Shown piece after piece: positions 33,594-42,409 of a stretch of 64,000 bases of DNA. The notes under the pieces were generated by a model. That model saw only the letters and a list, made by a program, of their open reading frames with translations. It did not search any database and was not told where the DNA came from. The position numbers and the translations under genes were made by a program. This DNA comes from CATQHW01 sp965243545. Its GTDB lineage: Bacteria; Spirochaetota; Spirochaetia; SZUA-6; Bin103. Location of the stretch: NCBI GenBank assembly GCA_965243545.1, contig OZ251573.1, positions 1,860,001 to 1,924,000 on the forward strand, given 5' to 3'. The first letter of the stretch is position 1. Each line of letters opens with the position of its first letter.

Positions 33594-34614
33594 CTACTGG
33601 CTGGTGGCCTCGTCAACGGCGGACTCCGGATGCTGCCTGAGCCGCCGGAATTCGGCCTCGTCGATACCAGTGGCAGCTGTTATCGTCGCCCACGGGACGT
33701 TTCGGCCCACAAGTCCCTCGATAGTGCGCAGTACGCCTTCCTGGCGGCCTTCCTGGCGGCCTTCCTGACGGCCTTCCTCGCGGCCTTCCTGGCGGCCCTT
33801 CTGCAGGGCCTCCTGCTCCACTACTTCGGCGTAGGCTTCTATCATGCCTCGCGTATCGGTCATCACTTCTTCTCCTCCCGGCACGTCGCGCCGTACCGCC
33901 TCCGCGAATCGGTTCCAGCGCTCCGGAGCCTTCGTCGTCGCCGCCGCCACGTACACGACGAACTGACGCAGCTCGTCGATGGCCCCGTCCTGCCGCATCA
34001 TCTCGGCCAGCAGCACCACCAACCGCCGCAGCAGCTCCGAGCTTTCCCGGGCCGCCGCCATCAGCGCCAGTTGCGCGCTACGGCCGCGCACCGCTCCGCG
34101 CAGGTCCTCCGGCTGCGCCTGCGTCTGGTCGAGCAGCAGATGCGCGTAGCGCGGCACCGCCGGCCAATCGCGCACCGCCGGAGCAAACAGTTCTGCGAAC
34201 TCGCGCGCCGGTGTCCAGCCGCCGCGTCTGCCCTGATACAACACCAGCGGGACGATCGGGCGCAGGTACTCCTCGTTCTTGCGCTGCCGGCGATCTTCTT
34301 CCCAGATTCTGATACTGTACTTCAGCAGCCGCAACCGTAACCAGTGGTCGGCCGTGGACTGATGCTCAAGCAGCACGTACAGCCATGCCGGCGCGCGGTC
34401 GGGCTTGCGCCGCACCTCGAACAACAGGTCCGATTCGCTGTCGCGCAACCAGCTGTCGATGAAGCTGCGGTCGCGCCGCTTCAGGGTGGACCAGATCAAG
34501 GCGTTGGTGATCGGCTGCGGCAGGTTGGCGCGGAGCAGGCCGGCGGCCTCGGCCTCGTCGCGGAAGACGGAGCGAAAACAGGTGATCGTGGGGCTTGGCA
34601 ACCTCGCCGGCCAT
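33594..34614 (-). pseudogene. Rpn-family nuclease, copy 3, frameshifted near the start, 5 RQEG repeats
   Basis: It matches the other Rpn genes along its length, but codon 13 is followed by one extra A (AAAA at 34574-34577, AAA in the others), so the frame from ATG 34614 is lost after HDHLF. Translation from a TTG at 34601 in the shifted frame could still give a nearly complete protein. The repeat array has five units (33735-33794), one of them REEG. The internal start at ATG 33863 is intact and would give an 89-residue RpnS even if the full-length protein is not made. A TTGACA-N18-TACCGT promoter is retained. Confidence 0.8.
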
Positions 34615-34937
34615 GACGTGGCGCACGGTATTCGCTCACGCGGAGCACTGTCAAACGTTTCGGCGCCGTCGGTCGTTCACGCGGCGGCGGTTCCGCCGTC
34701 ACCCAAGTCGTTTGTCCGCGCCCAGGGACCCGACCCCGGCCGCCGGCGGTCAGGCGCACCGGCAGCCGGGCCGCAACGGGGGCCGCCGGCGATACTTGGC
34801 TACCCACAGGGTGGCTACGAACGGTTTCCGATGCTACATCGCATCATCCCTGTCGACGTAGTAGCAGTTCCGCTCCCGGATGCCGATCGGCAACCGGCGC
34901 CTGGCCATCAGCCCATCATACCACCGCCGGTCGCCGG
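34615..34937. other. Scrambled intergenic segment between Rpn 3 and Rpn 4
   Basis: 323 bp without an intact gene. It holds the Rpn 3 promoter, an 18-bp piece (gcgcaccggcagccgggc) that also occurs in the HNH gene, unrecognised sequence, and at 34852-34908 (minus) the first codons of the AAA gene, MARRRLPIGI joined in frame to RERNCYYVD with an 18-bp deletion, ending soon after at a stop. Confidence 0.6.
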
Positions 34938-35933
34938 CTACCGGCTGGTCGCCCCGCCAACGGCGGAGTCCGGTTGCTGCCTGAGCCGCCGGAATTCGGC
35001 CTCGTCGATACCAGTGGCAGCTGTTATCGTCGCCCACGGGACGTTTCGGCCCACAAGTCCCTCGATAGTGCGCAGCACGCCTTCCTGACGGCCTTCCTCG
35101 CGGCCTTCCTGGCGGCCCTTCTGCAGGGCCTCCTGCTCCACCACTTCGGCGTAGGCTTCTATCATGCCTCGCGTATCGGTCATCACTTCTTCTCCTCCCG
35201 GCACGTCGCGCCGTACCGCTTCCGCGAATCGGTTCCAGCGCTCCGGAGCCTTCGTCGTCGCCGCCGCCACGTACACCACGAACTGACGCAACTCGTCGAT
35301 GGCCCCGTCCTGCCGCATCATCTCGGCCAGCAGCAGCACCAACCGCCGCAGCAGCTCCGAGCTTTCCCGGGCCGCCGCCATCAGCGCCAGTTGCGCGCTA
35401 CGGCCGCGCACCGCTCCGCGCAGGTCCTCCGGCTGCGCCTGCGTCTGGTCGAGCAGCAGATGCGCGTAGCGCGGCACCGCCGGCCAATCGCGCACCGCCG
35501 GAGCAAACAGTTCCGCGAACTCGCGCGCCGGTGTCCAGCTGCCGCGTCTGCCCTGATACAACACCAGCGGGACGATCGGGCGCAGGTACTCTTCGTCCTT
35601 GCGCTGCCGGCGATCCTCTTCCCAGATTCTGATACTGTACTTCAGCAGTCGCAGCCGTAACCAGTGGTCGGCGGTGGACTGATGCTCAAGCAGCACGTAC
35701 AGCCACGCCGGCGCGCGGTCTGACTTGCGCCGCACCTCGAACAACAGGTCCGATTCGCTGTCGCGCAACCAGCTGTCGATGAAGCTGCGGTCGCGCCGCT
35801 TCAGGGTGGACCAGATCAAGGCGTTGGTGATCGGCTGCGGCAGGTTGGCGCGGAGCAGGCCGGCGGCCTCGGCCTCGTCGCGGAAGACGGAGCGAAACAG
35901 GTGATCGTGGGGCTTGGCAACCTCGCCGGCCAT
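34938..35933 (-). CDS. Rpn-family PD-(D/E)XK nuclease, copy 4, 3 RQEG-type repeats
   Basis: 331 residues from ATG 35933. The same frame stays open 5' through VSEYRYRQV, but that would read through the promoter. The catalytic set D62 and E83-H84-Q85 is conserved. The repeat array (35079-35114) reads RQEG-REEG-RQEG. The internal GGGAGGAG and ATG 35183 give an 81-residue RpnS. The last residues differ (SAVGGATSR). TTGACA-N18-TATCGT lies directly upstream. Only a stub of the AAA gene follows. Confidence 0.86.
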   Translation of the reverse strand: MAGEVAKPHDHLFRSVFRDEAEAAGLLRANLPQPITNALIWSTLKRRDRSFIDSWLRDSESDLLFEVRRKSDRAPAWLYVLLEHQSTADHWLRLRLLKYSIRIWEEDRRQRKDEEYLRPIVPLVLYQGRRGSWTPAREFAELFAPAVRDWPAVPRYAHLLLDQTQAQPEDLRGAVRGRSAQLALMAAARESSELLRRLVLLLAEMMRQDGAIDELRQFVVYVAAATTKAPERWNRFAEAVRRDVPGGEEVMTDTRGMIEAYAEVVEQEALQKGRQEGREEGRQEGVLRTIEGLVGRNVPWATITAATGIDEAEFRRLRQQPDSAVGGATSR

Positions 35934-36060
35934 GACTTGACGGTAACGATATTCGCTCACGCGGAGCGCTGTCAACGTTTCGGCGCCGTCGGTCGTTCAC
36001 GCGGCGGCGGTTCCGACGTCACCCAAGTCGTTCATCCGCGCCCAGGGACCCGACCCCGGC

Positions 36061-36159
36061 CGACGTAGTAGCAGTTCTCCTCCCGCAGATTGCGGAAGCT
36101 CTGGATGCCGATCGGCAACCGCGCTTGAACGAGGACGGAACCACCTACACCGGTACCAT
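36061..36159 (-). pseudogene. 5' stub of the AAA-ATPase gene between Rpn 4 and Rpn 5
   Basis: Almost the same sequence as the stub at 33466-33564, including the insertion after ATG 36159 and the same deletion endpoint. The two gaps (33339-33593 and 35934-36188) are near-identical over their full length, so the stub was copied together with an Rpn gene after the AAA gene had been lost. Confidence 0.75.
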
Positions 36160-36188
36160 CAGCCCATCATACCACCGCCGGTCGCCGG

Positions 36189-37220
36189 CTACTGGCTGGT
36201 GGCCTCGTCAACGGCGGACTCCGGATGCTGCCTGAGCCGCCGGAATTCGGCCTCGTCGATACCAGTGGCAGCTGTTATCGTCGTCCACGGGACGTTTCGG
36301 CCCACAAGTCCCTCGATGGTGCGCAGTACGCCTTCCTGGCGGCCTTCCTGACGGCCTTCCTGACGGCCTTCCTGACGGCCTTTCTGGAGGCCCTCCCGGA
36401 GACCCTTCTGCAGAGCCTCCTGCTCCACCACTTCGGCGTAGGCTTCTATCATGCCTCGCGTATCGGTCATCACTTCTTCTCCTCCCGGCACGTCGCGCCG
36501 TACCGCTTCCGCGAATCGGTTCCAGCGCTCCGGGGCCTTCGTCGTCGCCGCCGCCACGTACACGACGAACTGGCGCAGCTCGTCGATGGCCCCGTCCTGC
36601 CGCATCATCTCGGCCAGCAGCAGCACCAACCGCCGCAGCAGCTCCCCGCTCTCCCGGGCCGCCGCCATCAGCGCCAGTTGCGCGCTGCGGCCGCGCACCG
36701 CTCCGCGCAGGTCATCCGGCTGCGCCTGCGTCTGGTCGAGCAGCAGATGCGCGTAGCGCGGCACCGCCGGCCAATCGCGCACCGCCGGAGCAAACAGTTC
36801 CGCGAACTCGCGCGCCGGTGTCCAGCCGCCGCGTCTGCCCTGATACAACACCAGCGGGACGATCGGGCGCAGGTACTCTTCGTCCTTGCGCTGCCGGCGA
36901 TCCTCTTCCCAGATTCTGATACTGTACTTCAGCAGTCGCAGCCGTAACCAGTGGTCGGCGGTGGACTGATGCTCAAGCAGCACGTACAGCCACGCCGGCG
37001 CGCGGTCTGACTTGCGCCGCACCTCGAACAACAGGTCCGATTCGCTGTCGCGCAACCAGCTGTCGATGAAGCTGCGGTCGCGCCGCTTCAGGGTGGACCA
37101 GATCAAGGCGTTGGTGATCGGCTGCGGCAGGTTGGCGCGGAGCAGGCCGGCGGCCTCGGCCTCGTCGCGGAAGACGGAGCGAAACAGGTGATCGTGGGGC
37201 TTGGCAACCTCGCCGGCCAT
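36189..37220 (-). CDS. Rpn-family PD-(D/E)XK nuclease, copy 5, 4 RQEG repeats
   Basis: 343 residues with D62 and E83-H84-Q85 conserved. Like copy 1 it has the KGLREGLQ segment before the array, here followed by four RQEG units (36330-36377). The internal start at ATG 36470 with GGGAGGAG would give a 93-residue RpnS. The promoter TTGACA-N17-TATCGT is as in copy 2. It is divergent from the HNH endonuclease gene, whose 5' end abuts the Rpn promoter region. Confidence 0.87.
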   Translation of the reverse strand: MAGEVAKPHDHLFRSVFRDEAEAAGLLRANLPQPITNALIWSTLKRRDRSFIDSWLRDSESDLLFEVRRKSDRAPAWLYVLLEHQSTADHWLRLRLLKYSIRIWEEDRRQRKDEEYLRPIVPLVLYQGRRGGWTPAREFAELFAPAVRDWPAVPRYAHLLLDQTQAQPDDLRGAVRGRSAQLALMAAARESGELLRRLVLLLAEMMRQDGAIDELRQFVVYVAAATTKAPERWNRFAEAVRRDVPGGEEVMTDTRGMIEAYAEVVEQEALQKGLREGLQKGRQEGRQEGRQEGRQEGVLRTIEGLVGRNVPWTTITAATGIDEAEFRRLRQHPESAVDEATSQ

Positions 37221-37337
37221 GACTTGACGGTAACGATATTCGTCACGCGGAGCGCTGTCAAACGTTTCGGCGCCGTCGGTCGTTCCGCGGCGGCGGTTCC
37301 GCCGTCATGTAGACCCGGCCTTTCCGACCGGCATCTG

Positions 37338-38762
37338 GTGCAGCGGCTCAAGGAACTGACCGCCGTCGAACACCAGCTCGAAGTCGTTGTGATCGATCAC
37401 CTGCGCGAGCTCGAACGCCGCCGCCTGTATCTGTCCTGGGGCTTCTCCAGCCTGTTCGATTACGCGACGGGTGAACTCGGCTACAGCGAAGCCGCCGCAT
37501 GGCGACGCATCAAGGCGATGCGGCTGTGCGGGGAGGTCGAAGGAGCGCGCGAGCGGATGCGGGACGGCTCGCTGACGCTCAACTCGGCGGCGCTGCTGCA
37601 GCACGCCTTTGATCGGCAGGAACGCAAGCGCAAGCAGTCCGGCGGCGGACGCGGCGCGCGGGCCGGTGACCGGCCGCCCGCGCCGTCCAACGGATCGGCG
37701 CCGGGCCGCGGCGCGCCGTCGAGCGTGTCCAGCGCACCGTCGCAGGCGGGGGAGCGGGCGGATGAACCGCAGGCGGCGCCGGTGCTCGACTCGTCGGCGC
37801 GGCAGGCGCTGGTGGAGGAGGCGGCCGGCAAGAGCACTCGGCAGGTAGAGAACCTGCTGGCCGGCGTGGACCCGGAGCTGGCGGCGCCGGCGGACCGGAT
37901 ACGGCCGCTCGGCGCGGGGCGGTGGGAGCTCAAGGCCGTGATCGACGACGACTGCCGGCGCGGCTTGGAGCAGCTCAAGGGGCTGTTGTCGCACGTCGAT
38001 CCGCACATGACGTTGGGGCAGATCGTGGCGCGCGCGGTGAAGGAAGCGGTCGAGCGCCACGACCCGGCGCGCCCGCCGCGCGGCCGGCGCACCGGCAGCC
38101 GGGCGGCTTCGAGCGGCGCCAACGAAACTTCGGCGCCGAAGGACGCGCACGGGCCGGATGCGGCTGAGTCGGCGCAACGGCCTTCCGTTCCGGCGGGCGT
38201 CACGGATTCGCCAGCGAAGGTGCTTGGCGACTCCGAGCATCGCGACGTTGCGGCAGCGGAGCGGCCCGGCGTAGCGAGCCAACCTTCGGCGCCGAAGGAA
38301 CCGGGCGGGCCGGACTCCGTAGCGCCGCCGGCGCGGCCGGCCGCCATGCCGGCAAGGGTCACGACTTCGCCAGCGAAGGTGAGGACGGACACCGAGCACG
38401 GCCGCGCCGCGGTAGCGAAGCGGCCCGCAACGGCCGCCCGACCCGCCACTTCGGCGCCGAAGGCGGGCGGCGTCCGGCAAGGCCACGCCGCGCCGTCGCA
38501 GCCCCAGGTGCGCGGCCGTACCATCCCGGCCGCAGTCAAACGGCAGGTCTGGGAGCGCGACGGGGGCTGCTGCAGCTACGTGGACCGGCGCAGCGGGCGC
38601 CGTTGCGGCTCCCGGCATGTGGTGCAGATGGATCACGTCCTTCCGTTCGCGCTCGGCGGCAGCGCCGACCCCGGCAATCTCCGTCTGCTCTGCGCCGCCC
38701 ATCACCGCCACCGCCACGCGGACGTAGGCGACTGGGCAGACCGCGCTGCCGCCTGCCCGTAG
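37338..38762 (+). CDS. DUF222-like HNH endonuclease, 5' end uncertain
   Basis: About 475 residues. The N-terminal helical region (VQRLKELTAVEHQLE, GFSSLFDYATGELGYSE, ERMRDGSLTLNSAALL) resembles DUF222/13E12-type proteins. A long Ala/Pro/Ser-rich linker has repeats around SAPKE and TSPAKV. The C-terminal HNH domain has RQVWERDGGCC, CGSRHVVQMDHVLPFALGG, N and AAHHRHRH, that is Cys pairs and the His-Asn-His metal site. Homologous sequence continues upstream of GTG 37338 (LSDRHL) without an ATG, then turns into the Rpn upstream region at about 37310. The native start therefore seems lost in a recombination, and translation may begin at this GTG or further upstream in the fused frame. Confidence 0.72.
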   Translation: MQRLKELTAVEHQLEVVVIDHLRELERRRLYLSWGFSSLFDYATGELGYSEAAAWRRIKAMRLCGEVEGARERMRDGSLTLNSAALLQHAFDRQERKRKQSGGGRGARAGDRPPAPSNGSAPGRGAPSSVSSAPSQAGERADEPQAAPVLDSSARQALVEEAAGKSTRQVENLLAGVDPELAAPADRIRPLGAGRWELKAVIDDDCRRGLEQLKGLLSHVDPHMTLGQIVARAVKEAVERHDPARPPRGRRTGSRAASSGANETSAPKDAHGPDAAESAQRPSVPAGVTDSPAKVLGDSEHRDVAAAERPGVASQPSAPKEPGGPDSVAPPARPAAMPARVTTSPAKVRTDTEHGRAAVAKRPATAARPATSAPKAGGVRQGHAAPSQPQVRGRTIPAAVKRQVWERDGGCCSYVDRRSGRRCGSRHVVQMDHVLPFALGGSADPGNLRLLCAAHHRHRHADVGDWADRAAACP

Positions 38763-38881
38763 TCGACCGCCTTGTTGGGCTCCGCGACCTGCTCAACGGC
38801 GGCGCCGAAGGCGCCTACCGGTGCGTCTACGTGAACGTGGAGGGAGGGCAGGCGGCGCGTGAGGACGTGTGGGGCATGTAA
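38760..38881 (+). pseudogene. Fragment of an ATP-binding protein
   Basis: In frame +2, DRLVGLRDLLNGGAEG and AYRCVYVNVEGGQAAREDV read as an internal piece of archaeal-type AAA ATPases, followed at once by TAA. There is no start and no Walker motif. It overlaps the HNH stop and is best read as debris. Confidence 0.45.
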
Positions 38882-38909
38882 ATCGGAACGGGCCGGCCGC
38901 GTCCGCGCG

Positions 38910-38971
38910 TTGACACGCCGCCGGGGCGGTCGGTACCTTTCGCCCGGAAACCGCTACAGGAGTTGTCTATG
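38910..38971 (+). promoter_or_regulatory. Promoter, Shine-Dalgarno and start of a gene cut by the IS110 element
   Basis: TTGACA (38910-38915), an 18-nt spacer, TACCTT (38934-38939), AGGAG (38958-38962) and ATG 38969 form a complete expression signal. The frame reads MSFNRQNYRDR and stops after 29 codons (39058) within sequence that seems to belong to the insertion element. The interrupted gene is not recognised. Confidence 0.5.
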
Positions 38972-38999
38972 TCCTTCAACCGGCAGAACTACCGCGACC

Positions 39000-40659
<1,660 letters not shown>

Positions 40660-40683
40660 GGCGGCAACACCAGGTTCCGAAGC

Positions 40684-41754
40684 ATGCGGGCCGCGATGAC
40701 CGTAGCGCTGGCGCTGGCGGTCGCCGCCTTCACCATGACCATGACGGCCTGCGCGCCGGCCACGCCCGCAACGCCCGCAAGTGGCGGCGGAGGTTCAGGC
40801 GGCGCTGAGCCGCCCACCACGCCCGCACCGGAGCCGACACCGACGCCGGCCCCGCCGCCGCCGGAGCCCATGAAGTGGACGCTCGATGCCGAGCAGTTCG
40901 GCGACGACGGCGGCAGCATCTGGATCGAATCCAGCAACCGCTCCCAACCGTTTGCCTGGGACGCCATCACTGCCGGCAACATCGACGCCGTGCGCGTGTC
41001 GATCGGCGGGGTAGCCCTCGCCGGGGAGAGCCGCTCCTTCACCAGCACCGAGTTCGAGCCGGCCTTCGAGGGCGACTACAGCGGCGCCGAGTGGACGATC
41101 TCGGCGGAAGTGACTCCGGGCGCCGTGGCGCTGGTGCTCACCGCCCCGAACCAGCGGATCGACCGGGGCGACCTCAGCCACGTCCTCGTTACCGCAGAAG
41201 GGGTTGAATACTGGGAGGCTGTCCCGATCGTAACGTTTGCGCCCCCGTCGTCGGGCGGCCGCAGGGCGGAAGGAGTCGCGGCGGGTCCCGGTCAGATCGC
41301 GTCCGTTGCAACTCACGGCGGTAACGTCGGGAGCGGCTACACGTCTCCGCCAAGCGTACGGATTTTCCGTACGTGCTGTGGCACCCACCATGGCGGCGTG
41401 GAGTTGGAGGTTACGTTGAACGGCGGCTCGATAGGGCCAATCAGGGTCGTGAATCCTGGGAGCGGCTTCTGGGGGACGGGTTGGTCCTGCCAGTTCGTGC
41501 CGCGAAATGGCGTAGCGAATTGCCAAGTAGGCATAGCGGCTTCAATCACGGCGATCGAGCTCACGTACCGGGGGCGCGGCTACAAGGCCCCCCCGAGCGT
41601 CACGATCACCCCCGCCGGCGCGAATGGCTACGGTGCGGCTGCCCAGGCATATCTGCGAGGGCCGACCGGCAACAGCCAGGTCGAAAACCTGTTCTGGGGC
41701 CGCCAGACGCTGTACGGCAAGGAGCTGCTGATCGAGATCGCAGCCGAGGAGTGA
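40684..41754 (+). CDS. Lipoprotein related to the giant repeat lipoprotein
   Basis: 356 residues. A signal peptide with a lipobox-like TMTAC (Cys about 23) is followed by a Thr/Pro/Gly-rich stalk and a domain DAITAGNIDAVRVSIGG that matches the DRITADNVDDVDVSIGG domain of the protein at 23234-27439. Only about four degenerate GSGYTSPPSVRIF-type repeats follow. The C-terminus RGPTGNSQVENLFWGRQTLYGKEL again matches the large paralog. It is therefore a short-array version of the same surface lipoprotein. Codons include a more AT-rich middle part (about 41180-41560) than the rest. Confidence 0.78.
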   Translation: MRAAMTVALALAVAAFTMTMTACAPATPATPASGGGGSGGAEPPTTPAPEPTPTPAPPPPEPMKWTLDAEQFGDDGGSIWIESSNRSQPFAWDAITAGNIDAVRVSIGGVALAGESRSFTSTEFEPAFEGDYSGAEWTISAEVTPGAVALVLTAPNQRIDRGDLSHVLVTAEGVEYWEAVPIVTFAPPSSGGRRAEGVAAGPGQIASVATHGGNVGSGYTSPPSVRIFRTCCGTHHGGVELEVTLNGGSIGPIRVVNPGSGFWGTGWSCQFVPRNGVANCQVGIAASITAIELTYRGRGYKAPPSVTITPAGANGYGAAAQAYLRGPTGNSQVENLFWGRQTLYGKELLIEIAAEE

Positions 41755-41909
41755 GACCCGCGGCCGGCGCGCCCGGTGCAGTCCGGCGCACCTGCCGGTA
41801 TGCTCGCTCACCATGCGCGCCCGGCCGGAGTGACGCGAGCCGCTCGCAAGCGCTCACCGAGGAGCCGCCCGGATTCACTCCTTTTGGTTTCAGTGTCAGT
41901 GGACTCGGC

Positions 41910-42108
41910 CCGTCCGCCGGGCGGCCGGCGCACCGGCAGCCGGGCGGCTTCGAGCGGCGCCAACGAAACTTCGGCGCCGAAGGACCCGCCATTCGCGCTC
42001 GGCGGCAGCGCCGACCCCGACAATCTCCGTCTGCTCTGCGCCGCCCATCACCGCCACCGCCATGCGGACGAAAGCGGCGGGGCGGACCGCGCTGCCGCCG
42101 CCCCGTAG
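41910..42108 (+). pseudogene. Internally deleted fragment of the HNH endonuclease gene
   Basis: The frame joins GRRTGSRAASSGANETS from the HNH gene linker (38080-38145) directly to PFALGGSADPDNLRLLCAAHH from its C-terminus (38643-38710), removing about 500 bp including the Cys residues and the DH of the active site. It ends at TAG 42108. Confidence 0.75.
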
Positions 42109-42409
42109 TCGACGGCCTACCGGCGAGCAGCAGACCCGGCTTGCGTAGCGCGGCGCTCCTGTCGGCGGCGTGCCGGCACGTAACCGAACCGCACCGCGCG
42201 ACGTGGCGCCGGCGGGTATACTGCCGGCATCTCCGATGCGGCGTTTCAGAACGGCATCCATCGGGCGGTCCGCCGGTGATCGCCAGCAAGCACGACCGGT
42301 GGAAGGGGCGTCCGCTGGGTGAGACCGGGCGCTGGCTGGCTTACTCGCGCGGCGCGGGCGGTCCGCGACGGAGGGCCCGGATGACCCATCGTAGCGGCGG
42401 GGACGGCGC
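42109..42409. other. Intergenic segment upstream of pglX
   Basis: 301 bp with no recognised gene. A TATACT at about 42219 could serve as a -10. The pglX start GTG at 42410 follows GGGGA by about 7 nt. Confidence 0.3.

Noticed and set aside
41755..42409. Possible additional BREX gene upstream of pglX
   Set aside because: Only an HNH fragment and unrecognised sequence were found; no ATPase, phosphatase or kinase motif of Pgl proteins is present.
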